From: Bacillus sp. Cs-700
GTDB lineage: Bacteria; Bacillota; Bacilli; Bacillales; Guptibacillaceae
Assembly: GCF_011082085.1 (NCBI RefSeq)
Contig: NZ_CP041063.1
Coordinates: forward strand, 186,001 to 250,000
Direction of reading: 5' to 3'
DNA length: 64,000 nucleotides
Shown here: positions 13,420-23,614 of the stretch, piece by piece
Layout of the letters: every line of letters starts with the position of its first letter
Position numbering within the stretch: position 1 is the first letter of the stretch
The notes under the pieces: model-generated
What the model saw: the letters and a program-made list of their open reading frames with translations, nothing else
The model's database searches: none
What the model was told of the DNA's origin: nothing
Program-made: the position numbers and the translations under genes

Positions 13420-15531
13420 ATGAAAAATAAAATATCTGTAATTATTCCTGTATATAATACGGAACTATACTTAAAAAATTGTATTGAATCATTAATGGAT
13501 CAAGCCTATCCGAACTGGGAAGCCATATTCATTAATGATGGTTCAACAGATGATAGTCGTTCAATTATTCGAAGTTATGAACAGCACGACTCAAGAATAA
13601 AACTAGTAGATTTAAAAGTTAATAAAGGTGTAGCGCATGCAAGAAATACTGGATTAGACATTGCGACAGGAGAATTTATTTACTTCTTAGATAGCGATGA
13701 TACGCTCGATCAATATGCTCTGGGTCTTCTTATTAGCAACATTACTCATCGTGATGTTATTTTTGGATCTTTCAACAAACAAAATAAAAAGGCAAATTTA
13801 ACTCTTCCAGTAAAACATAAAATAAAATACTCAAAAGCCAAATATCAGAGTGAATCTGTACTTAATCGATTGTTTAGACGCTCATTAATTGATGAATTAA
13901 ATCTCCGCTTTGATGAAAAGTATCGATTCTACAGTGATTTAACGTTTTTGCTACCTCTTTTAGACCATCTAAAAACAGTACCTACTATTACAGGTTACAT
14001 TTACAAAAAGCAGTGGCGTAAGGATCCAGATGCTCCACATTCTTTAACGCAACAAGATGATGTAGCTAAAATCAAAGAGTATGTAGAGCGCTTTCATCAT
14101 CTTACACAAATATATAGCGAAAATCCTAAAGTCATTAAGTTTTTATGTAATCAATTTATATCATATTATTGCCAGTACGTTATCTTTGTTCTTCAAGAAC
14201 AAGATATTTATTCGGAAATTCTAGATGATTTATCTACGGTGGTCAATTTTGTAAATAATCATACTTACTCTAGAAGAGTTAGTTTTTTTATTAAAAGAGA
14301 ACTTAAAGCAATAGGAAATAGGGATGAAAAAAAGCTTAGGAAGTTATTGAAATTACATAAGGTTTTAAGAATTACCTCACGTTCCATAAAAGGCCGTCAG
14401 AAACTTTATCGAACGCTATACAACTATGTGTTTACTAAGTTACCAATGCAAAACAAAACCATTGTATTTGAAAGTTTTTTAGGAAAAAACTATTCAGATA
14501 GTCCAAAAAATATATACGAAGAACTTATTAATGAAAAGAAAGACTATAAATATATATGGGTTTTTGCCAAGCCCGGTAAAGATATACCTGGAAATGCAAA
14601 GCAAGTGAAACGACTTTCTTTAGCTTATTTCTATTATATGGCACGGGCCAAATATTGGGTTTCCAATTCTCGTATTCCCAAAGCCTTGAAAAAGCGAGAA
14701 GGAAATATTTATCTTCAGACCTGGCACGGAACTCCATTAAAAAAGTTGGTATTTGATATGAATGATGTTCATTCAGCTAATCCGAACTATAAAGCGGACT
14801 TTTTTGAACAATCAAGACGATGGGATTACCTCATCTCGGCAAATTCATATTCTAGTGAAATATTTAAGCGAGCGTTTAAATTTGATAATCATATGTTTGA
14901 ACACGGCTATCCACGAAACGATATTTTGCATTCTGAAAATAAAGCACAGTTAATGAACAAGATAAAAATGCAACTTAATATTCCTTTAGATAAAAAGGTT
15001 ATATTGTATGCCCCCACGTGGAGAGATGATGAGTTTTATAAACCAGGTAAATATAAATTCACATTGCGTTTTGATTTAGAACGTCTTCAGAGAGAACTTG
15101 GTGATGAGTACGTAGTTCTTCTTCGTACACATTATTTTATTGCAGACCATCTCAATACGGAAGATTACGAAGGTTTTGCTTTCAATGTTTCGAAGTACGA
15201 TGATATTTCAGAATTATACTTGATTTCGGATCTTCTAATTACAGATTATTCATCAGTGTTTTTTGACTACGCAAATTTAAAGCGTCCGATACTTTTCTTC
15301 ACATATGACCTAGAAAAATATCGCGATACACTTAGAGGATTTTACATTGATATGGAATCGGAGTTACCTGGTCCATTAGTATTTTCAAACGATGAAATAA
15401 TTGAATCAATTAAAAATATTGATCAAATAAAGGATCAATATCAAGAAAAGTATGACCACTTCTATGATCGTTTTTGTGGTTGGGAGCATGGAAATGCTTC
15501 TAAGAAAATTTCTGGTGAAGTTTTCAGCTAA
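13420..15531 (+). CDS. Two-domain glycosyltransferase family 2 / CDP-glycerol glycerophosphotransferase
   Basis: The protein has 703 residues. Residues 1-230 form a GT-A fold with DGSTDDS at 40-46 and the metal-binding DSDD at 91-94. After a charged linker, residues ~340-700 resemble the TagB/TagF glycerophosphotransferase family: WHGTPLKKL from about 435, APTWR near 531 and TDYSSVFFDY from about 608. Such fusions build teichoic-acid-like or capsular glycerol-phosphate polymers at the inner membrane face. No transmembrane segment is evident. The gene is AT-rich, stands alone between two terminators, and is absent from this position in B. subtilis, suggesting acquisition. The exact polymer is unknown. 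Confidence 0.85.
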   Translation: MKNKISVIIPVYNTELYLKNCIESLMDQAYPNWEAIFINDGSTDDSRSIIRSYEQHDSRIKLVDLKVNKGVAHARNTGLDIATGEFIYFLDSDDTLDQYALGLLISNITHRDVIFGSFNKQNKKANLTLPVKHKIKYSKAKYQSESVLNRLFRRSLIDELNLRFDEKYRFYSDLTFLLPLLDHLKTVPTITGYIYKKQWRKDPDAPHSLTQQDDVAKIKEYVERFHHLTQIYSENPKVIKFLCNQFISYYCQYVIFVLQEQDIYSEILDDLSTVVNFVNNHTYSRRVSFFIKRELKAIGNRDEKKLRKLLKLHKVLRITSRSIKGRQKLYRTLYNYVFTKLPMQNKTIVFESFLGKNYSDSPKNIYEELINEKKDYKYIWVFAKPGKDIPGNAKQVKRLSLAYFYYMARAKYWVSNSRIPKALKKREGNIYLQTWHGTPLKKLVFDMNDVHSANPNYKADFFEQSRRWDYLISANSYSSEIFKRAFKFDNHMFEHGYPRNDILHSENKAQLMNKIKMQLNIPLDKKVILYAPTWRDDEFYKPGKYKFTLRFDLERLQRELGDEYVVLLRTHYFIADHLNTEDYEGFAFNVSKYDDISELYLISDLLITDYSSVFFDYANLKRPILFFTYDLEKYRDTLRGFYIDMESELPGPLVFSNDEIIESIKNIDQIKDQYQEKYDHFYDRFCGWEHGNASKKISGEVFS

Positions 15532-15587
15532 TCCATGTTTACATTATTTAAGTAAATTTTTGTTATCAGAAGCGTAATTAATAAGTA

Positions 15588-15625
15588 AATAAAGGGGGTA
15601 TCGCAATTGCGATACCCCCTTTATT
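15588..15625. terminator. Bidirectional terminator between convergent genes
   Basis: A perfect 38-base palindrome with 17-base arms (AATAAAGGGGGTATCGC and its complement) around AATT. It has A/T-rich flanks on both sides and serves the glycosyltransferase gene and the oppositely oriented rqcH. Confidence 0.93.
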
Positions 15626-15645
15626 AAATAATTTTATTATTATTA

Positions 15646-17343
15646 TTACTTCTTCATCCTAAAAACAAGATCCTGATCAGGTGTTACATATAACGTATTT
15701 TGCTGATCATATGTCACAAACCCGGGTTTAGCCCCATTTGGTTTTTTAACGTGACGCACTTCTGTGTAATCAACTGGAACAGAGCCAGACTCACGAGCTT
15801 TACTGAAGTAGGCAGCGAGATTAGCTGCTTCAAGAAGCGTCTCCTCTGTATACTCCTTATTTCGAATGACAACGTGTGATCCAGGAATATCTTTCGTATG
15901 GAGCCACGTTTCGCTTCGAGCGGCCAACTTATTCGTTAAATACTCATTTTGTTTATTATTCTTCCCAACCAGAATTTCTGTACCGTCAGAAGAAAGGTAA
16001 ACATCAAGCTGAGGCTTTGTTGGTTTTGATTTTTTCTTTTTACGTCGCTTTTTAATGTAACCTTCTTCTTCAAGCTCTTCCCGAATTTCCTCGATATCTC
16101 GAGGGGAAGCGGAAGTTAATTGCTGAATGAGCTGTTCAAGGTAAGCAATTTCTTGATGAGCCATCGTAATCTGCTCTTCAAGAACGGAAATAGAATTTTT
16201 TGCTTTACTGTAGCGCTTGAAATAAGCTTGAGCATTCTCGGAAGGTGTTTTTTGTGGATTCAGCTCGATCTGAACTGTTCCACCATCTTCATCATAATAG
16301 TTTTGAACTTCTACTTGCTTATCGCCTCGTTTTACTACATGCATATTTGCAGTTAACAGCTCGCCAAGCAGTTGGTAAGTGTCAGCTTCCTGGGCTTGTT
16401 CAATCGTACGCGATAACTTCTTGATTTTTTTCTCGTTTTTCTTTAATTCATTCGATAGAAAACGCTCAAGATCATTTGACTGCTGTTTCACGCGATCACG
16501 ATCGGCTTTTCCGTAATAGAAACGGTCGAGCAGTTCACTAGCGGAGTCAAATGCTCTTTTTTCCCCAGCTAAGTGGGTAAGCTCTACGACTGAAAAGAAC
16601 TCTTTTGAACTTGTCACCATTTGTGGCGCATAGTCGTGGTGCTCTAGTTTTTGAAAAACATCGAAGAAAGCTTCAGGTAGCGTTGAGCGATTTGCAAGGC
16701 CAGCTCGATGAATCACTTCACTTGCGATGAGAGGTGAAAGTCCACCAAAAGCTTGCACGAGCTGCTGGCTCAATTTCCCTGCATTAAAATCGATTTTCTT
16801 TAGAAAATCATCTCTTGTTAATCCGAACGGCGAAACTTTGTTTTGCGCAGGGGGAGCGATATAATCCTGCCCCGGAAGTACCGTTCGATGTCTATTTACA
16901 GACGGAGAAAGGTGCTTAATGCTATCTAAAATCATGTTCGATTCATTTAATAGAATCACGTTACTATGGCGTCCCATTATTTCAGCAACTAATGTTCTTG
17001 TCGTTAAATCGCCAAGGTCATTTCGAGCTTTAAACGTAACGTGGATGATTCGCTCATTTTCTATTTGTTTAATTTCTTCCACAATACTACCTTCTAAGTG
17101 CTTACGAAGCAGCATGCAGAACATTGGTGGTTCTTTTGGATTCGCATAAGATTCCTGCGTGATTTGCATTCTTGCATAAGATGGGTTAGCTGATAAAAGC
17201 AGCTGATGGTTTTTCCCACCAGAACGAATCACAAGTAATAAATCAGTCGCATAGGGCTGATAGATTTTTGTGACTCGCCCACCTTTTAGTTGTTCATTCG
17301 TTTCATGTGCAACGGCTCTCATTACCATACCGTCAAAAGACAT
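15646..17343 (-). CDS. rqcH: RqcH / NEMF-family ribosome quality control protein (FbpA, YloA)
   Basis: Binds the 50S subunit carrying a stalled nascent chain and recruits tRNA-Ala to add C-terminal alanine tails that mark the peptide for degradation; earlier annotations call it a fibronectin-binding protein. The protein has the NFACT-N domain ([18 protein letters not shown]), a central coiled coil rich in Lys/Glu, and the C-terminal NFACT-R domain ([15 protein letters not shown], near residue 460). I start at ATG 17343 (565 residues, MSFDGMVMR), matching B. subtilis; a GTG at 17352 would add three residues. Confidence 0.93.
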   Translation of the reverse strand: MSFDGMVMRAVAHETNEQLKGGRVTKIYQPYATDLLLVIRSGGKNHQLLLSANPSYARMQITQESYANPKEPPMFCMLLRKHLEGSIVEEIKQIENERIIHVTFKARNDLGDLTTRTLVAEIMGRHSNVILLNESNMILDSIKHLSPSVNRHRTVLPGQDYIAPPAQNKVSPFGLTRDDFLKKIDFNAGKLSQQLVQAFGGLSPLIASEVIHRAGLANRSTLPEAFFDVFQKLEHHDYAPQMVTSSKEFFSVVELTHLAGEKRAFDSASELLDRFYYGKADRDRVKQQSNDLERFLSNELKKNEKKIKKLSRTIEQAQEADTYQLLGELLTANMHVVKRGDKQVEVQNYYDEDGGTVQIELNPQKTPSENAQAYFKRYSKAKNSISVLEEQITMAHQEIAYLEQLIQQLTSASPRDIEEIREELEEEGYIKKRRKKKKSKPTKPQLDVYLSSDGTEILVGKNNKQNEYLTNKLAARSETWLHTKDIPGSHVVIRNKEYTEETLLEAANLAAYFSKARESGSVPVDYTEVRHVKKPNGAKPGFVTYDQQNTLYVTPDQDLVFRMKK

Positions 17344-17381
17344 ATCGTTCACCTACATTCCTATCACTAGACATTATTCTT

Positions 17382-17410
17382 AGTATAGCATTTTTTTGAG
17401 CTTGTCTGAA
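17382..17410 (-). promoter_or_regulatory. Candidate sigma-A promoter of rqcH
   Basis: On the minus strand a -10 TATACT (17387-17382) with extended TGC lies 17 bases from TTCAGA (17410-17405). It is about 40 bases upstream of the rqcH start. The -35 is imperfect. Confidence 0.55.
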
Positions 17411-17458
17411 TATAGTTGAATTATTAGCGACATTACGTGCAGGATCGGGGTGTAGATC

Positions 17459-20143
17459 ATGAACTGGTATAACATGACAAAAGGAGAAGTTGTTGAGGAA
17501 TTGGAGACAAGCGAGGGGGGAATTAGTTCCGATGAAGTAGAGAGAAGAAGAAAAGTTTTTGGACTCAATCAATTAGATGAAGCAGAACGACCATCGATGA
17601 TCTTAATGTTTTTAGCCCAATTCAAAGACTTTATGGTGGTCGTCCTCCTGGCAGCTACGCTTATATCCGGGTTACTTGGAGAATATCTTGATGCGATCGC
17701 CATTATCCTAATCATCCTAATGAACGGGATTCTTGGCTTTGTACAAGAACGAAAAGCAGAAAAATCCCTCCAGGCATTAAAACAGTTATCATCACCAAAG
17801 ATGAAGGTGCTTCGTGATGGTGATTGGACGACCATCCCTGCATTAGAAGCCGTTGTAGGGGATATTGTTCGAATTGAAAGCGGAGACCGGATTGGGGCTG
17901 ATTTACGCCTTTTAACTTGTCAGGGTTTACAAATTGAAGAATCAGCGCTTACCGGAGAATCATTACCTGTAAACAAGCACCCAGAGGCGATACGAGATGA
18001 ACAACCTGGTCCTGGTGATCAGCAAAACATGGGTTTTATGGGGACACTTGTAACGAAAGGAAAAGGTGTTGGGGTTGTAACAGCAACTGGGATGAAAACA
18101 GAGATGGGAAAAATCGCTCATCTCATTCAATCCGCTGATACAATGGAAACACCTCTTCAAAATCGATTAGAGCAGTTAGGTAAAGTGCTAATAGCTGCAG
18201 CTCTTCTGTTAACGGCCCTAGTTGTCGTGCTTGGGATTATTCAGGGACGAGATGTTTATAGCATGTTCTTAGCTGGAGTATCCCTCGCAGTTGCGGCCAT
18301 CCCTGAAGGGTTGCCGGCAATCGTTACGATTGCCCTTGCGATTGGCATGCAAAAAATGAGTAAACGAAAAGCCATTGTTCGAAAGCTTCCCTCTGTCGAA
18401 ACACTTGGATGTGCGACCGTTATTTGTTCAGATAAGACCGGAACGCTTACGCAAAATAAAATGATGGTTACAAAACTTTGGGCAGGCGGAGAGACGTGGG
18501 ATGTTACCGGGTCTGGCTATTCTCCTTATGGCGACTTCTTTAAAGGCAACACGCGCGTTTATTCTGATGAGGAACGTTCGCTGAAGCAGTTGCTTACTTT
18601 TGGGTTACTTTGTAGCAATGCGAGAGTGATGGAAAAAAGCGGCGAATACGTTCTTGACGGTGATCCAACGGAAGGGGCACTCGTTGCAGCAGCAATGAAG
18701 GCAGGGTTAACAGAAGATGTGAGGGAAGAGGAATTTACAATCATTCAGGAATTTCCTTTTGACTCCAACCGAAAAATGATGAGCATAGTAGTTGAAGATT
18801 CAATTGGAAAACGGTACGTGATCGCAAAAGGTGCACCGGATATTGTTCTTAAGCAGTGTGAATCGGTGTTATGGAGTGAGAAAAAAGCGCCGCTTCGCAA
18901 AAGCTATGAAAGAGAAATTCAGGAGCAGTTAAATGCGTTTGGTGAATTAGCTTTAAGAACGATCGCCGTCGCTTTTAAACCAATTCAAAATGAAGACAAT
19001 ATGCTTCATAGCGTACAAGCTGAATCTCGCTTAACCTTTGTTGGATTAGAGGGAATGATCGATCCGCCACGTGAAGAAGTGAAGCAGGCTGTAGCTGATT
19101 GTAAAACCGCCGGGATTAAGACGATTATGATTACTGGTGATCATGTGACAACAGCTAAAGCGATTGCCCTTAATTTAGGAATTCTACCTGAGCGTGGCAA
19201 AGTTATGGAAGGAAGTAAGCTCTCTTCCCTGAGCGTAGAAGAACTAGAAAATCAAGTAGAAGACATTTACGTGTTTGCGCGTGTATCACCGGAACACAAA
19301 TTAAAAATTGTGAAAGCTCTTCAAAATAGAGGTCACATCGTTGCGATGACAGGAGATGGGGTGAACGATGCCCCCGCGATTAAAGCTTCCAATATCGGTA
19401 TTTCAATGGGAGTGACGGGGACAGACGTAGCAAAAGAATCATCATCGCTCATATTAAGCGACGACAATTTCACAACGATCAGAGCGGCGGTAGAAGAAGG
19501 GCGAAATATCTATGAAAATATTCGGAAATTCATTCGCTATATGCTAGCCTCAAACGTTGGTGAAATACTTGTCATGCTTTTTGCGATATTACTCATGCTT
19601 CCCCTTCCGCTCGTACCGATTCAAATTCTTTGGGTTAATCTCGTGACGGATGGGCTACCAGCAATGGCGCTTGGACTTGACCCTGCAGAGGGTAATGTGA
19701 TGAGGCGAGATCCGCGTAAGCCAAAGGAAGGCGTTTTTGCTAGAGGATTAGGATGGAAAATTATCTCTCGCGGTATCATGATAGGAGCCTGTACACTTGC
19801 TGCCTTTATGATTTGCTATAGTGAAAACCCGAATGATCTTGTTCAGGCACAAACTGTAGCATTCTCAACACTCGTGCTCGCTCAATTGATTCATGTGTTT
19901 GACTGTCGCAGTGAACGATCGATCTTTCATCGTAACCCTTTTGAGAATAAAGCCCTTGTCCTTGCGGTACTCTCTTCGGTTGGATTACTGCTCGCAGTCA
20001 TCTATTATGAACCTCTTCAACCGATTTTCCATACAACTTATTTATCGATGAGAGAATGGATGCTTATATTAGTCTTTTCTAGCATTCCAACGTTCCTATT
20101 AGCGGGTACAACCTTTTTTAAAAGACAACGCAGCAGAGGGTAA
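17459..20143 (+). CDS. yloB: P-type Ca2+-transporting ATPase (YloB family)
   Basis: An 894-residue P2A ATPase expected to pump Ca2+ across the membrane. In order it shows an N-terminal cation-ATPase domain, actuator motif LTGESLPV, membrane motif AAIPEGLPA near 280, phosphorylation motif [12 protein letters not shown] with Asp325, hinge [12 protein letters not shown] near 630, and a six-helix C-terminal block including [11 protein letters not shown]. All key residues are present. In B. subtilis YloB is linked to spore Ca2+ handling and heat resistance; that role is inferred here. The gene is divergent from rqcH and ends at its own terminator. Confidence 0.93.
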   Translation: MNWYNMTKGEVVEELETSEGGISSDEVERRRKVFGLNQLDEAERPSMILMFLAQFKDFMVVVLLAATLISGLLGEYLDAIAIILIILMNGILGFVQERKAEKSLQALKQLSSPKMKVLRDGDWTTIPALEAVVGDIVRIESGDRIGADLRLLTCQGLQIEESALTGESLPVNKHPEAIRDEQPGPGDQQNMGFMGTLVTKGKGVGVVTATGMKTEMGKIAHLIQSADTMETPLQNRLEQLGKVLIAAALLLTALVVVLGIIQGRDVYSMFLAGVSLAVAAIPEGLPAIVTIALAIGMQKMSKRKAIVRKLPSVETLGCATVICSDKTGTLTQNKMMVTKLWAGGETWDVTGSGYSPYGDFFKGNTRVYSDEERSLKQLLTFGLLCSNARVMEKSGEYVLDGDPTEGALVAAAMKAGLTEDVREEEFTIIQEFPFDSNRKMMSIVVEDSIGKRYVIAKGAPDIVLKQCESVLWSEKKAPLRKSYEREIQEQLNAFGELALRTIAVAFKPIQNEDNMLHSVQAESRLTFVGLEGMIDPPREEVKQAVADCKTAGIKTIMITGDHVTTAKAIALNLGILPERGKVMEGSKLSSLSVEELENQVEDIYVFARVSPEHKLKIVKALQNRGHIVAMTGDGVNDAPAIKASNIGISMGVTGTDVAKESSSLILSDDNFTTIRAAVEEGRNIYENIRKFIRYMLASNVGEILVMLFAILLMLPLPLVPIQILWVNLVTDGLPAMALGLDPAEGNVMRRDPRKPKEGVFARGLGWKIISRGIMIGACTLAAFMICYSENPNDLVQAQTVAFSTLVLAQLIHVFDCRSERSIFHRNPFENKALVLAVLSSVGLLLAVIYYEPLQPIFHTTYLSMREWMLILVFSSIPTFLLAGTTFFKRQRSRG

Positions 20144-20160
20144 TGACCCTCTGTTTTTTC
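20134..20160 (+). terminator. Terminator of the Ca2+-ATPase gene
   Basis: CAGAGGGT / ACCCTCTG stem with an AATG loop followed by T6. The stem overlaps the gene's stop codon. Confidence 0.9.
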
Positions 20161-20194
20161 TATTCCAGATTCATAATAAGAAAGAGATATCCCT

Positions 20195-20222
20195 TTGTTT
20201 CAGTTTGATGAAGTGGTACAAT
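20195..20222 (+). promoter_or_regulatory. Candidate promoter of yloC-remA-gmk-rpoZ
   Basis: TTGTTT (20195-20200), 16-base spacing and TACAAT (20217-20222) with an extended TGG. It lies about 30 bases upstream of the yloC start. Confidence 0.55.
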
Positions 20223-20251
20223 TGGTTAGAATAGCTATTGGATGTGATAAT

Positions 20252-21127
20252 ATGGTTAAGAGTATGACCGGATTTGGGAGAGCATCGCATGAAGAAGAGG
20301 ATGTTCAAATAACGGTAGAAATAAAATCCGTTAACCATCGTTACTTCGATGGTACATTTCGCATGCCAAAAGCTCTCCTTCATCTCGAAGGTAGAATGAA
20401 GAAAGCCATTCAGCGCACGATTGCGCGCGGGAAAGTGGAGCTTTATTTAACCATTGATGGAGCTGGGTTTCGATCATCGGACGTAAAGGTGGATTGGAAT
20501 CTGCTTGACCAATACATAACGATTTTAAAACAAGCCTCCGAACGTTACGAATTGCAAGAAGATTTGTCTGCCTCTAAGCTTTTAAACATGGATGTCTATC
20601 ACGTGACTGAGAAAGAACAAAATATCAATCAGCTAGAGGATGAGATTTTTGCTACGATGAATTTAGCGGTCGCTCGACTTGTTGAAATGCGAGAAATTGA
20701 AGGGGAAGCCCTTGAGCAAGATATAAGGACAAAGCTTCAAGAAATGACAGAAGTCTTAACTTCCATTTCAATGCTTTCAAATGAAGTAACATCCTCATTT
20801 GAAGCTCGAATACGCACGAAACTCGAAGGTTTTAAAGAACTTGAAGCAATCGATGAGGCGCGTATTCTAACGGAAGTGGCGTATCTTGCAGATAAAGCGA
20901 GTATCGATGAAGAAATCACACGGCTCCGTAGTCACCTAGCCCAATTCCATGATATTCTTAGTAATGATGGTGTCGTAGGAAGGAAACTTGATTTCTTAGT
21001 GCAGGAAATGAATAGGGAGCTGAATACGATCGGTTCCAAGTCTCAACACCATAAGATCAGCCAACATGTTATTGATCTTAAGAGCGAAGTGGAAAAGGTT
21101 CGTGAGCAGGTTCAAAATATTGAATAG
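20252..21127 (+). CDS. yloC: YicC/YloC family endoribonuclease-like protein
   Basis: The 291-residue protein begins MVKSMTGFGRA, the N-terminal signature of the YicC family, and ends with the DUF1732 region containing LDFLVQEMNRELNTIGSKS. E. coli YicC has been linked to RNA degradation; the Bacillus role is less clear. I choose ATG 20252 because a longer frame from 20195 starts inside the promoter and adds residues with no family match. A weak GGATGTG serves as ribosome binding site. It heads a cluster with remA, gmk and rpoZ. Confidence 0.88.
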   Translation: MVKSMTGFGRASHEEEDVQITVEIKSVNHRYFDGTFRMPKALLHLEGRMKKAIQRTIARGKVELYLTIDGAGFRSSDVKVDWNLLDQYITILKQASERYELQEDLSASKLLNMDVYHVTEKEQNINQLEDEIFATMNLAVARLVEMREIEGEALEQDIRTKLQEMTEVLTSISMLSNEVTSSFEARIRTKLEGFKELEAIDEARILTEVAYLADKASIDEEITRLRSHLAQFHDILSNDGVVGRKLDFLVQEMNRELNTIGSKSQHHKISQHVIDLKSEVEKVREQVQNIE

Positions 21128-21196
21128 CCTTAGCGCTTTGTTTAAAATCACCCTACTGGTGTAAAAATAGAATCGTGATTCCTGGGAGGAACGACC

Positions 21197-22093
<897 letters not shown>

Positions 22094-22094
<1 letters not shown>

Positions 22095-22300
22095 TGATTT
22101 TATACCCATCGATTGACTCGCTAATGGACCGCATTGATTCAAAGTACACACTTGCAACACTTTCAGCTAAACGTGCGCGCACGATTCAACAAACTGGTAA
22201 TGTTTATGTTGATCGTCCAAAGTCAGTAAAGGCTGTCGGTAAAGCACTTGAAGAAGTACTTGATGGCAAATTACTTGCAGACGGCATGATAGAAGACTGA
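22094..22300 (+). CDS. rpoZ: RNA polymerase omega subunit
   Basis: A 68-residue protein beginning [20 protein letters not shown] and carrying SAKRARTI, the omega signature. It aids assembly of the beta' subunit into RNA polymerase. It overlaps gmk (TAATG) and is followed by a terminator. Confidence 0.95.
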
Positions 22301-22307
22301 GTGAAAA

Positions 22308-22341
22308 GTAACAACCTATGAGAATAGGTTGTTATTTTTTT
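22308..22341 (+). terminator. Terminator after rpoZ
   Basis: AACAACCTAT / ATAGGTTGTT stem with a short loop, then T7. Confidence 0.9.
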
Positions 22342-22405
22342 CTTAATTTAGCTTTTCTTTACTATATTTATATTATGTTAACTATTTGGACGGAAGGTGA
22401 AACTT

Positions 22406-23614
22406 ATGAGTCTAAAGGGAAAGAAGATATTGCTTTGTGTTAGTGGTGGGATTGCTGTATTTAAGGCAGCCGCTCTCACAAGTAAGCTCTATCAAACGGG
22501 TACGGAAGTGAAGGTGTTAATGACAAAATCAGCTACTGAATTTGTTACACCATTAACGTTTCAAACGCTTTCCAGAAATGATGTTTATAAGGATACCTTT
22601 GAAGAAAAGGACCCAACAGCAGTGGCACATATTGACGTAGCGGACTGGGCAGACCTCGTTCTTATCGCGCCTGCTACAGCAAACATCATTGGTAAGCTTG
22701 CGAACGGAATCTCAGACGATATGATGTCAACGACGTTACTTGCTACCGAAGCTCCTGTATGGGTAGCCCCAGCAATGAATGTTCACATGTACGACCATCC
22801 TGCTGTTAAGAAAAACATGGACGTCCTCCGCTCGTTTGGCTGTCATTTTCTTGAGCCTGGAGAAGGGTTACTTGCATGTGGCTATGTTGGTAAAGGGCGC
22901 ATGGCGGAGCCTGAAGATATACTGGCAACGTTAGAAACATATTTTAAAGAAGATATGAACGATTTAGCTGGGAAAAAAGTAGTCGTCACGGCAGGTCCTA
23001 CGCGAGAACCGGTTGATCCTGTTCGCTATTTTACAAACTATTCTTCAGGAAAAATGGGATTTGCGTTAGCGGAGCAGGCGGCGAAACGTGGTGCGGATGT
23101 CACATTAGTGGCAGGTCCAGTCTCTCTTTCCACCCCTCAAGGTGTTAACCGTATTGATGTTGTTACCGCAGAAGAAATGTTTGAGTCTGTTCTACAGGCA
23201 GCTGAGACGGCAGATATTGTTATAAAAGCAGCCGCCGTTGCCGACTATCGACCTGCTACAATTGCTTCAGAAAAAGTGAAGAAATCTGAGGGTGAGATGG
23301 TGGTTGAGATGGAGCGGACGAAAGACATTCTTTGGACGCTTGGCCAAAAAAAGAAAAATCAAATTCTTGTTGGGTTTGCGGCAGAGTCAGAGCGGTTAGA
23401 TGAATTTGCACAGAAAAAGCTAGTAAAGAAAAATTTGGATTTGATTTGTGCGAACAATATTAAAGCAGAGGGTGCAGGCTTTGATAAAGATACCAATGTT
23501 ATGACGCTTCTTCATCGTGATGGGGAACGCGTTGAACTTCCTTTGCAATCCAAGCATGAGGCAGCGAATCGCATTCTCGATGAAGTGAATCGATTGGACG
23601 TGACTCGTTCATGA
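22406..23614 (+). CDS. coaBC: Bifunctional phosphopantothenoylcysteine decarboxylase / phosphopantothenate-cysteine ligase
   Basis: Two consecutive steps of coenzyme A synthesis. The N-terminal flavoprotein decarboxylase (about 1-185) has VSGGIAVFKA and the catalytic cysteine loop LLACGYVGKGRM with Cys158. The C-terminal CoaB ligase shows VVVTAGPTREPVDPVRY and NYSSGKMG. I use ATG 22406 (402 residues) behind GGAAGGTG; a GTG nine bases earlier is part of that binding site. The four-base overlap with priA suggests coupling. A weak possible promoter (TTAGCT, 17 bases, TATTAT at 22371-22376) lies upstream. Confidence 0.95.
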   Translation: MSLKGKKILLCVSGGIAVFKAAALTSKLYQTGTEVKVLMTKSATEFVTPLTFQTLSRNDVYKDTFEEKDPTAVAHIDVADWADLVLIAPATANIIGKLANGISDDMMSTTLLATEAPVWVAPAMNVHMYDHPAVKKNMDVLRSFGCHFLEPGEGLLACGYVGKGRMAEPEDILATLETYFKEDMNDLAGKKVVVTAGPTREPVDPVRYFTNYSSGKMGFALAEQAAKRGADVTLVAGPVSLSTPQGVNRIDVVTAEEMFESVLQAAETADIVIKAAAVADYRPATIASEKVKKSEGEMVVEMERTKDILWTLGQKKKNQILVGFAAESERLDEFAQKKLVKKNLDLICANNIKAEGAGFDKDTNVMTLLHRDGERVELPLQSKHEAANRILDEVNRLDVTRS

